DNA of 64,000 nt. Origin: Siphonodentalium dalli (taxonomy: Eukaryota > Mollusca > Scaphopoda > Gadilida > Siphonodentaliidae). A model generated the notes under the pieces. It was not told the DNA's origin, made no database searches, and was given only the letters and a program-made list of their open reading frames with translations. Below, in pieces: positions 48,501 to 59,769 of the stretch. Positions within the stretch are counted from its first letter, which is position 1. Each line of letters opens with the position of its first letter. Made by a program: the position numbers and the translations under genes. The stretch spans positions 185,424,209 to 185,488,208 of the forward strand of contig CP136064.1 of assembly GCA_032622095.1 (NCBI GenBank). Reading direction: 5' to 3'.

Positions 48501-49683
48501 TTTTCAAACGGTCATTGTGTTTTTATCATATTGACTGGCCCATTTGAATATCACATCTGCTGACAGTGTTGAGTGATTTGATAACAATTCATCGGTCAAG
48601 ATTATAAAATGGAACAAATTCACTACTAGTACTTCTTAAATTATAGGATAATACTCATCATAATAGGGGAAAATCTGGGGAATTTTCCCCACCATTTACT
48701 GGGAGGCAAGAATTTGTTCTGCCACAAACCAGACTTAAGTCCATTGTATGTCATGAAATTACAGTAATTTCCCTATACTATGAAGATTACATGACATGAG
48801 AATGAATTTGAAATTTTGGTGGTTGTATCCAGTTCTGCATGGAGTTGCCCCGCTTTGTAGAATAAGGTCCTAACTGGATTTCTATTATTTGACTGTCGTA
48901 ATGTTACAGATGGCAGATACATGTATTAAAGCGAGAATGCAAAAAAATAGAATGCTCGTTATCGTCTCATCTTGATTATTGTAAAATTTTCAGGCAAATG
49001 TATCAAATAAATGTATATGTACCGTACATGTATTATATGCATACCGGTACTCTCATGTACCAAATAATTGTACATGTACATTTATTTTTTTTCATGAAAA
49101 TTGCTGCCCTGTATGAGCTTATATTCGGGTCTAGCCATATATTAATTTTAAACTGACAAGATCTCATGTATTCTCGCGAAAATGCGATAAAAACAAATAT
49201 TTGAAAGAGAATTTTTTTTAGAATCGAATCTGCGTTTATTACATCATAATGCCGCGTTCTATCGTAAAAAACTAAGCATATAAACTAAGTGTAATATTAG
49301 TATGACCAAAAGCAAATAATGTAAATATTCTTCTTGGTTTGAATGGTGAGCACTGTTTTACAAACATTCTCCCAATGTAAAGCAGGTGGAGGTGTTCCAA
49401 TGAATTGTATTGTTTATTTTAAAACCATTAACGGTACAGTTAGTACTAGTATAAGGCAGTGGTTACTAGTGTAAGTACCGAGCAAGAATTTCTGGTAAAC
49501 ATACATTGTAGTTTCGTTCTTGTAAATTATATTTCGGTTCATTTTCATTCCGTATAAAATTTATTCCGGGAATCGACGATAGATGAGCATAAAACCAAAC
49601 TGGTCCCTGTCAAAACAAATCAGTCGCTCGTTTGAAAAAGAAAAAAACAACACTTTCTTAAAGATATAATTTGTCTGCCTGTA

Positions 49684-49780
49684 GCCTACTTCTATTCCAG
49701 ACTGTACTATTATTGAAATTTGCTCATTTGTCCACCCTGTACTATTATTCCGCTGTCCTTCTATTCCGGACACAAGAGTA
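49684..49780. repeat. Right end of a TACTCTTGTGTCC-type element
   Basis: Reverse complement: TACTCTTGTGTCCGGAATAG, then GGAATAATAGTACAGGGTGG. It shares AATAATAGTACAGGGTGG with 17104-17121. Confidence 0.5.
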
Positions 49781-51442
49781 TAAATTTAGCCCCCCCCCGA
49801 CACTCATTAAATGTTTTGTATAGTTAGTGAGTGGTTTGAGTTGAAAGAGTTCATACCCCATATCAAGAATATTTCATTCACGATCACCTGATGTGTGCCT
49901 CATGATGCCCAGTCCACTATCCATCAATTAATTTGATTATGTCTTGTACATGGCAATTCGTAACTTAGTTTATGGCTCGAGCCATAAACTTAAACTTTTC
50001 AGTTATTTAAACCTGTTAACCTTATTTTCGGTACTTTATGTCCAGTAACTGTGTCCAATTATTAATAAATCATTAAATGTGAAAACGGCCTCCTGCGTCC
50101 CATAACAGTACATTATATGTGCAACATACATGTGTACTATTGTAAATACTAGTAATTATAATTTGTTTAGTACACAAGCTGCATCATACTAGTATATGCA
50201 TGCCATGATGATGTGTACTTTTTAACACACTGTTATATCAGGCCTAGTGTACTGATAACTTTTCACTGGTGAGTCGTATATCATGGACATATTATTATTA
50301 ATTATTTTATAATACTTAGTTAGTACTCAGTGACAGTCAGTGTGTGTGTTGACTAACATTACAAGTGTATCTGATTCAGATTTCAGAGAAGTCACAGAAA
50401 AAACAATGCTCGTCCTTGTCAGTCAATCAGTTGACGTGGTGTGGCTAAATATGTTTGCAGTGAGAGTCTGAGACTAACAGAAATATGTCAATTGTAGTTG
50501 ATCTTCAGAAACGAACCCATGTCCCTGCCTTCCAAAACAGCTACACCGACACTCGACAGTGCGGTCGAATTTACGATCAGTCTGATTCTGAATTAAATTT
50601 TACGGAATCAACTGCAGAACACGCATCGAAAGAACGCCGGCCGTTTACAAATAACAAATTATACTCACCTACATGTTATCGCGATATTCGGTGATACAAG
50701 ATACAGGAAGTAGTTGGTTTAAAAAGCCCTCGTCGGGATTGCCAGTCATTATCTACTGGTATATTGTTAATCAGTCACAAAGCAATTATCATCTTGACCC
50801 AGATAAAGACAAGTTCAGACAATCTGTCCGGTTTTAAGAAACAATATAATCCCAAGTTAAATATGTGTTATATCAATAAAAGATACATATTATTGTCCAG
50901 AATTGTGTAAATAAGGAGGAATATCGTTCCTAAATTGTTTTAATTCCAATTCGGTAGTTTAATATACGCTTTACTTGAGAAATGAGATGTTCTTGTGCGT
51001 AATAAATTATCGCGCAGTTATCTTTGTCTCACTATCCCAAAAATTTATGACGTCACAGAAGAAGTGACCTATCTTTACTGCGCCTTACCTAAATTACCTA
51101 AATAGGATGAGAATATCCCACTTCATCAACAGAGAGTTAAGCTTAATCATGAAGATTTTATATTCTTATTGGCCTCAATTGTTATACTTGTGGTAGAATT
51201 GATATGTCTATATAATTCAAAGGTAGCCATTTACACTACTGTGTCAATAAAATTGTCTGTGATTTTGGAATAGAATATTCATCGTAATGCTAATACCCCT
51301 CAACAATTAATAAGCCAAACTAGGTTCAAAGGTCAAGCACAGTTTTCATGCGCCACTCCACGTGCTTTAGTTTACATTTCCATAGCAGAGTATTTTCGCG
51401 GGTTTGCAGTTAACAGCTGATCGTCGATGGGATGACTTGAAG

Positions 51443-51455
51443 ATGCTTTCAACTG
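51443..51455 (+). other. Possible first coding exon of the right-hand gene (weak)
   Basis: ATG plus three codons and one base, followed by GTACTG. This is phase-compatible with exon A at 52544, and the surrounding 51340-51460 is less A+T-rich than its flanks. The donor is poor and the segment is tiny. It is offered only because some exon must precede 52544. Confidence 0.15.
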
Positions 51456-52112
51456 GTACTGAACTTTCTGTCATTGGTGATATGATAGCTGATATAATTT
51501 GACATTGTGTGATTTTATCAGGATATTGAGTGTCCAGCAAAACTTAAATATAGCGTTGTAGATAGGAAGGGACGTGTCAAAATTGAAGTGGAGGGGTGAT
51601 ATAAGAATTAATTACTAGTAAGATGGAAGTTTTTGAAGTTGGCAGTTTGCTCTATTCAATGGGAAGGTGAGGCGTTTTGCATTCTAAAATTTTGAGGTGG
51701 ACACTCCCAATGGTATTTTGGTCTTCATTAAGGCTACATACATGTACCTCTTGGAATCTGGTAAATAATTAGACATGGAATCCAGTTTAAATACCGGTAT
51801 CTATTGATAAGCCTACATGTATGTAATTTATTTTGGAGAGAAACAACATTGTATGCTGTATAATATAAAACAATAACAGAGAATTTTTCTTCCCTACATT
51901 TTGTGTAATTCATGGAGTGCATTTGTCATTCAGAGAGAACGCTATCCAAAAGTGATGGATATATTATTAAACTACCATATCATGGCATATAGTGTATCCA
52001 TATGAACGAATTACAAGATTTACTTCAGTGATCTAATGTTATAGTGAGATTATTAATTAATAACTATGTATTTACTCATTTTGGAAAGCACAAGATCATG
52101 ATTGTATTACAG

Positions 52113-52293
52113 TAATGCCATAAATAATAAACTCCTTATCCACAGCAGAATTATGGGTAATTATTCAGGATTTAGTTGGAAATATGGCTCACTGAGAACT
52201 TTCCGATGAATGGCAACAAGCCATATTTCCAACAAGATTCTGAAAAATTACCCATAATTCAACTGTGGTTAAGGAGTTGATTATTTAGGGCAT
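52113..52293. mobile_element. Full-length hairpin MITE
   Basis: TAATGCCATAAATAAT pairs with ATTATTTAGGGCATCA. The arms hold the family's ACAGCAGAATTATGGGTAA and its reverse complement. The left arm lacks part of the ATTCATCGGAAAG segment. Confidence 0.8.
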
Positions 52294-52543
52294 CATGCGG
52301 ATGAATATTATTTGTATTATTTAGATTAATTTGTCCTTTTAATAAAGTTGTTTGTATGATTTATTTCTTGTAATAGGCCAATGTTATATTATTGTTCAGT
52401 TAATTTGCAAAAATATCCCATGGATGGGTCATAAATTACATACTCACCTGCCAAAGGGGTTAAAACTCACTTCTGATTATTTTTGTTGGCAGTGAATTCT
52501 CATCTCGTTAATGTTTGTCTGTAATTTGTGTTGACTCTTTCAG

Positions 52544-52674
52544 ATTATGAGTTGGAAGGCATTGAGCTTCCATCACCCATATTGGAAGAAGATGAACTAT
52601 CAGATGCCTTAACGTCGCTGTCGACATCGCTAGCTTCATCTCTTTATGATGATATGCCTCTTATTAGTCCAGAG
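52544..52674 (+). CDS. Unidentified gene, internal exon A (acidic, Ser/Leu-rich)
   Basis: This 131-bp exon lies between acceptor CTCTTTCAG and a consensus donor GTAAGT. It begins in phase 1 (a split codon, probably Asp) and ends in phase 0. The peptide starts YELEGIELPSPILEEDEL and is acidic and serine/leucine-rich without a recognisable domain. It joins the next exon at 56687 in frame (PLISPE then EEKIKLKIS). The low-complexity acidic composition would suit a disordered part of a nuclear or regulatory protein, but no family was recognised. The upstream exon was not found with confidence; an ATG at 51443 followed by 13 bases and a GT is phase-compatible but weak. Confidence 0.7.
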
Positions 52675-53049
52675 GTAAGTAAGCATGAAGTAGGAACTGA
52701 CTGTCAGCAACTGATTGGTGAGTTAGTTTCATGCAATGAACATCAATTGATTGATGCAATAAATAATAACTGGAAATTCATTGTTGAACAGTCAATTGAT
52801 TTCTTTATGAGGGTGGGGGGTGGTGGTTTCGACAGTTGGAAATGTTATGCCCAACACAACGTAGTTGAAAATTTTAGACCACTTACAGTCTACCAGGTAC
52901 TGTGATTATACCAGTAATTAGTTGGGAATTTGTTGTTTTTGAGACCCAACAGTAGCAAATTTTTCTATTTTTGGTAACAATTTTGGTCTGAATTTGCTGT
53001 CAGTTGAAAATTTTCCAACCTTAGAGGGGGTGTCAGGTTGGACAGTTCC

Positions 53050-53236
53050 AACAGGGTGCTAATAAAGCAAACAGCTTATCTACTTACAGGTATTATCTGA
53101 ACATAAATTCCCACCAATGAATAGGAATTATTCCGCACTTGTATTATCTTTTTATCTATTTGTTGTCTCCACTATTCCATTGTATACTTTTATAACTGAA
53201 TCTGAATGGGCGAATCAATTTAGTGTAAAGAAATGG
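53050..53236. repeat. Dispersed repeat, same family as 6697-6905
   Basis: It shares TTATCTGAACATAAATTCCC, CACTATTCCATTGTATAC and TATAACTGAATCTGAATGGG with the other copies. It lies in the first visible intron of the right-hand gene. Confidence 0.5.
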
Positions 53237-53344
53237 TTAATTGGTTGTGTATCAGATACCTTACTCGTATTTAAATTCACGCTGTACTATATTTTGCTCA
53301 ATTTTGAATTTGTGGTGTGCGAATTCAAATCTGACAAAAATATT

Positions 53345-53923
53345 TTTATATCCCCACAACAAAGTTGTGGAGGGGGGGGGGGGGGGGGGGGTATACTGGA
53401 ATCAGCTTGTCCGTCCGTTGTCCATAAGTCCGTGGACACAAATTTGTCCAGAGTTTTTCTCAGTCGTTTTTTAATCATTTTCATTGAAACTTGGCACAGA
53501 CATTAACCACTGTGGGAACCTGAGCACGTGCGATTATGATGTCTGCCGGACTTTTATTGGTGGATTTATTCCTCCTTTTTTGACTTAGAAAATTTTTGCA
53601 GAGATATTTAGTACCATATGGGATCTTGTGCACCTGCGATTATGACATCTGTCCAACTTTTTTTTTGTGGAGTTATTCCCCTTTTTCGACTAAGAACAGT
53701 TTTGCAACATGCATAATTTTGTCTGAGCTTTTATTCCTACATTTTTCGGTCAATCGGTTTAGGGTTAGGCGTTAGGGTTTTGCACCTGCAATGGGAATCT
53801 GTTATTTTATTATTTTAACTTAATGTTTACTGACATGTGAAACCTCTTAGTGTCTTAAAAACACAGCCCGGGTGGGGGGGGGGGTGGGTATCCTTAGCCC
53901 CATTGGGCAGTCACACCTCTAGT
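53345..53923. repeat. Dispersed element with a CCCCACAAC hairpin start and CTAG end
   Basis: It starts with CCCCACAACAAAGTTGTGG and a poly-G tract, runs GTATACTGGAATCAGCTTGT, CCGTCCGTTGTCC and a GAAACTTGGCACAGAC stretch, and ends CCATTGGGCAGTCACACCTC plus TAGT. The CTAG/T end with a preceding CCCATTGGG hairpin is Helitron-like. The family assignment is tentative. Confidence 0.45.
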
Positions 53924-54502
53924 TGCATATGTCTTGTAAATGTTGACATTTTCAGTTCTTAATCTTTCCTGAAGATACACATGTCTATTAAAGCCTATCA
54001 TGACGAAAAGTTTACATTGATTAAGACATATAACTGCATCATCATTATGTTGCGCATATATAGGTGTTTATATGCAAGAATCAAACAATCATTCTGATAT
54101 TTAAATAGTAATTGAAATGGTATCGACAAAAGTAAAACAAGAACCACATAGGCATATTAAAGACAAAATCTACACTTGTCGACAACATGTAAAATTTTGG
54201 GGTTGACATTATTAACTGAGACTGGATGACTTGCAGTGTCATTTCAGGTTTATGGATACGGAAATGTTGTTTCATGCACCTTCAGTGTATTTCTTACACA
54301 AGCCTTGCAACATCGATGATTATACCCGCTTTATCGCTTTACACATGCATAATGCTGTAACTTTATTTTGTCTTGGGGAAAGCCCCTCATTCTAGAAATA
54401 GGATCTGAATACAAATTCTAGAGGTGTTAATCTGATAAGATTATCGTTAACTTTTTGTAGAGATTTATAAATATATTGACTAAAATCATATTGACTAAAA
54501 TC

Positions 54503-54891
54503 ATACCCATAGTGGGCTAGCATCACTAAATTCACCCTCTGGGGACCTCATTCTGCTTAGGCCTCTTCTCTGGAAAGTTTCTTTATTACCAAATTTCTAT
54601 AGAAACTTCTTCAGATAGATTCTATTTCTTATTTAGTTAATTTCTCTATATCCCCAAATTGGCAGACACATTGCATGCATAATCGACGTTCCCAATGGGT
54701 GTACATCATAAAGTTCACCATTTGGGAACTTCAATCTGAGTCTATGTCTCCCATAGCAGATGAGGCCATGCAGAATGAGGTCCCCAGAGGGTGAATTTGT
54801 TGACGCTATCCCGCAGAACAGGCTAGCATCACTATATTCACCCTCTGGGGACCTCATTCTGCAAATGGCAGGCACAGAAAACTCAGGCTTG
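54503..54891. mobile_element. Double-hairpin hAT-like MITE, copy 10
   Basis: The left arm is truncated (starts CATAGTGGGCTAGCATCACT). The interior and the right arm to AACTCAGGCTTG are complete. Confidence 0.7.
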
Positions 54892-54926
54892 GCACATACA
54901 TGTACATGTATGTAAGTACCTACAGT

Positions 54927-55057
54927 AATGCCCGAAGTATATGATCCTTTAAGCACAGAAGAATTATGGGAAATTTTTCAGGATTTAGTCGGAAATATGG
55001 CTTGCTGCCATTCATCGGAAAGCTCTCTGTGAAAGGGGTCCATTATTTAAGACATTA
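54927..55057. mobile_element. Hairpin MITE, right arm largely deleted
   Basis: It starts TAATGCCCGAAGTATATG, carries GAATTATGGGAAATTTTTC and ends ATTATTTAAGACATTA. The first 22 bp also occur alone at 18352-18373. Confidence 0.75.
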
Positions 55058-55413
55058 CTGTACATATAGATCATGCCACGAATCTCTACTCTGGCTATGG
55101 GCATTGCCAGAGTAGAGATTGATGATATGATTTAATGATTACTTCTCCATGGTAAGCGCGAAGCTTTAAAAACCTGGAATAGCCTGGTATATTTTCAGAA
55201 ATGAGATGGATTAATGACCATTCAAGGTCTGGGAAGTAAATTAATTGCCCCATGGCTTGAATAGCTTTGAATTCGAGTAATATATATTTTTTCGCTGCTT
55301 GCTGAACTCATAATCAGGCCTTCAGATTATTGTAATTTTGGAACATCAGGTTGAGCCATGGATTCACGTGGTAGGAGTATAAAATTGTTGAAATTTAGAC
55401 CAAAAAGTCATTG

Positions 55414-55630
55414 TACAGTAATGCCCTAAATAATCGACTCCTTAACCAGAGAAGAATTATGGGTAATTTTTCAAGATTTAGTCAGAAATATGGCTTGTTG
55501 CCATTCATCGGAAAGCTATCACTGAAAGCTTTCTGATGAATGGCAACAAGCCATATTTCTGACTAAATCCTGAAAAATTACCCATAATTCTACTGTGGTT
55601 AAGGAGTTGTTTATTTAGGGCATTACTGTA
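55414..55630. mobile_element. Full-length hairpin MITE, best-preserved copy
   Basis: TACAGTAATGCCCTAAATAA pairs with its reverse complement at the right edge. The arms are about 100 bp with few mismatches and the turn is at CTATCACTGAAAG. Because the palindrome includes TACAG / CTGTA, a TA target duplication is likely. Confidence 0.85.
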
Positions 55631-55803
55631 TTAGATTTCCGAGAATGGTTGATTGCAGGATAATTTTTCACTGATGTCAACTTATATGGAATTATTTCAG
55701 TATAGTAAACTACCTCTAAGGCTATGCAATGTAAAAAATTCCAGTCTCAATGTTTATTTTTGGTGATTGAATAATATTGAAGATACGCATTGAGACCTGT
55801 TAA

Positions 55804-56051
55804 CCCTTTCATGACAGGAACTGTGCTGGTTCAGCATTAAAGATTATGTGCTAGTGAAATATCTTATATATGCAAGTCTCCAGCAGGGAGCCTCCCATAT
55901 ACATGTATAAGAGAATGCACTGGCTTACAAGGTCAAGGTAAATATTGTTAGGCTGTTGTATTCTCTTAAATATGCGAGGCTCCTCATATATAAGAGAATG
56001 CATTGGCACAGGGTTTTCGTAAAATTTCAGGAATCTCCAGTCATGGAAGTG
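55804..56051. mobile_element. TTAA-flanked MITE, reverse orientation
   Basis: TTAA lies at 55800-55803 and 56052-56055. It reads in reverse relative to 1676 (CCCTTTCATGACAGG first) and has both hairpins. It lies in the intron between exons A and B of the right-hand gene. Confidence 0.75.
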
Positions 56052-56686
56052 TTAATAATTTAATCACACTCCAGATTTTGAACAAGGCTCAAGGTGTATC
56101 TTCAATATTATTCAATCACCTATCAGAACAACTATTGTTGTTTTGGGTACATCTTTTACCGAATTGATTATGGGGGAGAATAATGGCCTTCTCATAATTC
56201 CATCATTCCAATCTCATTTTACCTTATTTTGATTCTTCAAAAAAAAGTTTAAATTGCATAGAAAATTTTAGCCTTGAAGTTTAGAATTGAGGGTTGACTG
56301 ATCTCAATGAACTTTGGTATAAATATTCACATTCAGAGGAGTTTCAATCGCTTTGTTCTAATTTTCTGTTCAAGAGTTAAATATTCATCTGTCTGCCTGA
56401 GTATTTCACCCATGGCTTATAGGATATTCAGCATTATAAAACATTTCAATGAAGTATCAACCAGTGTTTGGAATTTTCATTCTATAGTTATTCTCCTTCA
56501 TTTGTCTGTTGATTTTTTTTGTTGATCCATACAAATATCTTAGTTACATGTATCAGGTTTCAATGAAATATTCACCATAATGAGGACTTCCAAAGAAGTT
56601 TGAATAACTTTGTTTGAATTCTTCATTCTAGGGTTATATTTCTTTGTTTACTTATGCCCTGTGGGAATCCTGTTAATTTCTTTCAG

Positions 56687-56968
56687 GAAGAAAAGATCAA
56701 GTTGAAGATATCATATGGAAAGAATGGCATAAAGATAATCCCGAAAGGTGAAAGCGAGATTTTCTTCTCTGATAACATGTCGGATCGGAGCAATGCTTCC
56801 AGTGGATCTTCAGCAGAGTTTCAGTGTGAGGTGGACTCATCAACAGTGGATGTTCCAGTTCCCAAAAAAATTTGGGACATCCTTATTGGGATCGGCGCAA
56901 CGAAGAAAAATAGACTTCAGCAGGACATTAAAACTGAACTCAACCATATTCACGATCGAGTCAAAACA
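56687..56968 (+). CDS. Unidentified gene, internal exon B
   Basis: This exon of 282 bp (94 codons) has acceptor TTTCTTTCAG and a probable donor GTTAGT at 56969. It is symmetrical (phase 0 to 0) and continues exon A. The peptide starts EEKIKLKISYGKNGIKIIP, has a Ser/Asp-rich middle, and ends with KIWDILIGIGATKKNRLQQD and a short charged helix-like tail. No domain was recognised. The donor is the weakest point: an open frame continues to a stop at 57020, but those last codons fall inside a transposon end that starts at 56986, so splicing at 56969 is the better model. No later exon was recognised before the end of the window. Confidence 0.65.
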
Positions 56969-57360
56969 GTTAGTTTGTACCAGTATTCACGGTGGGGAAT
57001 CACATGGTTTCGAGGTTGGTGATTACCACGCATTCATAATACGCACAAAAACATAATATACGAGGAACTGACACAAAACATAGCAGTTTGTTACGAGCAT
57101 ATACATGTATGCTAGTTATTTTTTTGAACGATTTGATAACTTATTTGTTCGGAAATACTTGGTGGTTTTCCATAACATTCTGACCAAAAATGCCAGTCGG
57201 AAGTGCGTGGAATACACCAGTCTATACATCTTGGAGAATCCTTCGACTGACAACGTTGGTCAGAATCTTAGAGCAAACAAATGTGAATTTTGACATAAAT
57301 GAGGTTTCAGCTTGTTGGAAAAATAGTATAGCATCTGCCTGTATGGCAAGCCAAACCGCT

Positions 57361-57490
57361 ATTTAATATTAATTTTACTTAAGTAAAATAAAATGACACT
57401 TTATTTCACTTAAGTGAATTAAAGTGCCATCTACATGGTTTTATTTTACTTAAGTAAAATAAAATGACATTTTATTTTACTTAAGTAAAA
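57361..57490. repeat. Palindrome array, TTTTACTTAAGTAAAA class (left end)
   Basis: Four CTTAAG palindromes at 57378, 57409, 57449 and 57480, in TTTTACTTAAGTAAAA or TTTCACTTAAGTGAAT context, spaced about 30-40 bp. They form the subterminal part of the left inverted repeat. Confidence 0.85.
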
Positions 57491-57869
57491 TTAAAACGCA
57501 CACTAATTTTACTTAAAGTGATGTGAAACGTAAATTGAACCTCACAATTGAGTTCCCTGCGTCATTCTGTGGGAAGAATGAATAAAATAACTCAGATACA
57601 CGAAATCCCCCATCCTGAAGTCAGTTTGTACACATTATACGGCCATTCGGCTAACTATTTATATTTCATCAATCGTCCCGATTAATCTCACCTTAATAAC
57701 ACGAAAAAACAAACCGATGCGTTGTCTTGTGCAGTCACGGAAATGACCGAGCACTTCCGACTCGATTGGGATTGAATCGGGTTTCGTTCTCAGAAATGGC
57801 TTCTAGGGAGGATGACCGTTCGCTGGAATAGCGTCATGCACATCAGAATATTAAAGCGAAAAACAAATT

Positions 57870-58000
57870 GACATTGCAATCGGTAGTCAATTCGACAGGG
57901 AAGGAATAGAAAGGGAATTGTTGCGTGAAATCACAAACGGAAGAACATTGGCCGAGTTAGTGGCAAAGATTATAATCGAACAGTGATCGAGAGGTAATAA
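57870..58000 (+). pseudogene. Peptide-like relic inside the inner element, left side
   Basis: An open stretch after a stop at about 57854 reads SEKQIDIAIGSQFDREGIER then ELLREITNGRTLAELVAKII before a stop. The amphipathic, helix-turn-helix-like character suggests the N-terminus of a transposase, but the family is not identified. Confidence 0.3.
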
Positions 58001-58309
58001 TTCCAAAATGTTACTATTTATAGAAAATTGTAAGCGCATTGACAGAATTTTTACATCAATCTGGCCGCAAGCACAGTACCGTGCAGAAAGAGTTGTCTTA
58101 CTTTTGTAACTCAAAACTGTTTAATTACATTATACCTGTACAATAGTACAAATAATTGGTATTCAATATGCCAGTACAGAACATTTGTTAGCTCATTGGC
58201 CATGAAATGTTTTTAATGGCAAATTCTGTTGTCAAGCTTTAGTAAGCACTATTCATTCTGATGGATGATAACTATAATGGAAAGCCTTTTTCACATGTAT
58301 TAGCTAATT

Positions 58310-58572
58310 GCACTTTAGCATAAGTAAATTACAATTAAGCGTAATGTATTACACTCAGGTGTAATGCACACATATAAAGCGTACTTCACTTACGCTTAAC
58401 CGTATGATGTAGATAAAGCATTACTCCTATGAGTAATAGAATTATGACTAGTGTGCTTAAGCGTAATTGATTAAAGTGTGCTTAAGCGTAATTGATTTAC
58501 GCTTAAGCTCACTGGTCATTTATTTTCATTGATAGATTAATTACACTTAATCATAAATGAATTATGCTTAAG
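58310..58572. repeat. Palindrome array, TTACGCTTAAGCGTAA class
   Basis: Full or partial copies of ATTACGCTTAAGCGTAAT, with exact cores at about 58456, 58481, 58502 and 58567 and degenerate ones in 58310-58400 (CATTACACTCAGGTGTAATG). Confidence 0.8.
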
Positions 58573-58619
58573 CGATTATACGAGAAGCCGTTTTCACATT
58601 TATTCTGATTCCGCTTAAT

Positions 58620-58845
58620 CGCAAATCATTTACGCTTAAGTGTAAATCATTTGCACTTAAGAACAAATCATTTATACTTAAATACAAATAATATGCGCTT
58701 TAGCGGAAATAGTATGGGAGGCCCTTTTCACATTTATTATTTATTTGCGCTTAAGCGCAAATATTTGTGCTTAAGCGTAAATCATTTGCGCTTAAGCACA
58801 AATATGTGTCTATCAATTTATTTGCGCTTAAGCGCAAATACCTAA
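58620..58845. repeat. Palindrome array, ATTTGCGCTTAAGCGCAAAT class, left block
   Basis: Cores at about 58635, 58656, 58750, 58770, 58791 and 58827. Several are perfect 20-mers (ATTTGCGCTTAAGCGCAAAT). Neighbouring ones are spaced about 20 bp, so the palindromes nearly abut. Confidence 0.85.
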
Positions 58846-58924
58846 CACTCCATTACATCCCTCTGATGTGAATGATTGAGTCCATCTCATATTATATTAG
58901 CATGGGCCCATAGTAATAGCCCCA

Positions 58925-59312
58925 TACAGACTCGAAGTTGAAGAAAAAACATATTTCCATATGCATATCAGCATCTGTGTCCCTGGTGTCCCAAGATTTG
59001 GTGCCTCACTCCCAGAGCTCATGTATATTTTATTATCTCCTGCACAGATATATACCATTTCCATGGCCATAAATAGGGAATTAGGGTTTACTGGGGTTTG
59101 CTTCCCTCATATGGTGTACTCATTGACTTGAAGTTGGGGAAAAACCCCTATTTTCATAATATCAGCATCCCTGTCCCCAAGAATTTGTGTCGCCATCCCA
59201 GAGATATAGTATATTTTATAAAAGAGACATATCCTACACAGATCTATATCATTTCCATGGTCATAAAACAGATCTTGGGGTTTCTGGGGGAATGTTTCCC
59301 TCATATGGTGGG
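58925..59312. repeat. Two-unit tandem repeat of about 195 bp between palindrome blocks
   Basis: Both units share GAAGTTG(A/G)(A/G)GAAAAA, ATCAGCATC, CCTACACAGAT-like and ATCATTTCCATGG segments and end CTTCCCTCATATGGTG-like. They contain no CTTAAG, and chance ORFs here are not conserved between the units. Confidence 0.65.
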
Positions 59313-59389
59313 GCTATATCAACTTTAGTGATGTGTTTAGGTCTGTGCCATGTAAAATTAATTCAGGGGGGATCAATGCATATTGATTT

Positions 59390-59620
59390 TTATTTGCGCT
59401 TAAGTGCAAATGATTTGCGCTTAAGCGCAAATAAGATCTATTTGCTTAATTGCAAATGATAGAGGTTATTTGCGCTTAAGCGTAAATAAATAATAAATGT
59501 GACAAGGGCCTCCCATATAATAGATCACATTTATGGCAATTTTATGCTAAAGCGCAAATATATTATTAGACACATATTTTTTTGCGCTTGAGCGCAATTG
59601 ATTTACACTAATAACTAATA
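59390..59620. repeat. Palindrome array, ATTTGCGCTTAAGCGCAAAT class, right block
   Basis: Cores at about 59399, 59420 and 59475, plus near matches (CGCTTGAGCG). The module GGAGGCCCTTTTCACATTTA of the left block (58716) appears here inverted near 59500. Confidence 0.8.
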
Positions 59621-59769
59621 TATTTGAAAAGGCTGTCTCCCATGCGATTTCCTCTAAACTCAAATTTACTCTGTCAATAAGACATCAATCAAACATCGGT
59701 TTAGACTCCCCCATATACTATGAGATGGACTCAATTATTCAGACAGAGGAAATCAGTTGGAGTTAGGTA

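Larger units (their letters stand above)
48501..52112. other. Upstream region of the right-hand gene, no exon assigned
   Basis: A 69-codon ORF at 50485-50694 has no motif and no phase-matched donor. The promoter of the right-hand gene may be near 51340-51460 or outside the window. Confidence 0.4.

Noticed and set aside
53372-53392. Glycine-rich or proline-rich ORFs around 53287-53506
   Set aside because: They are produced by a poly-G tract in a dispersed repeat.
56969-57022. C-terminal extension of exon B to the stop at 57020
   Set aside because: The last codons lie inside the terminal inverted repeat of a transposon. A donor at 56969 gives a symmetrical exon. Kept as an alternative only.
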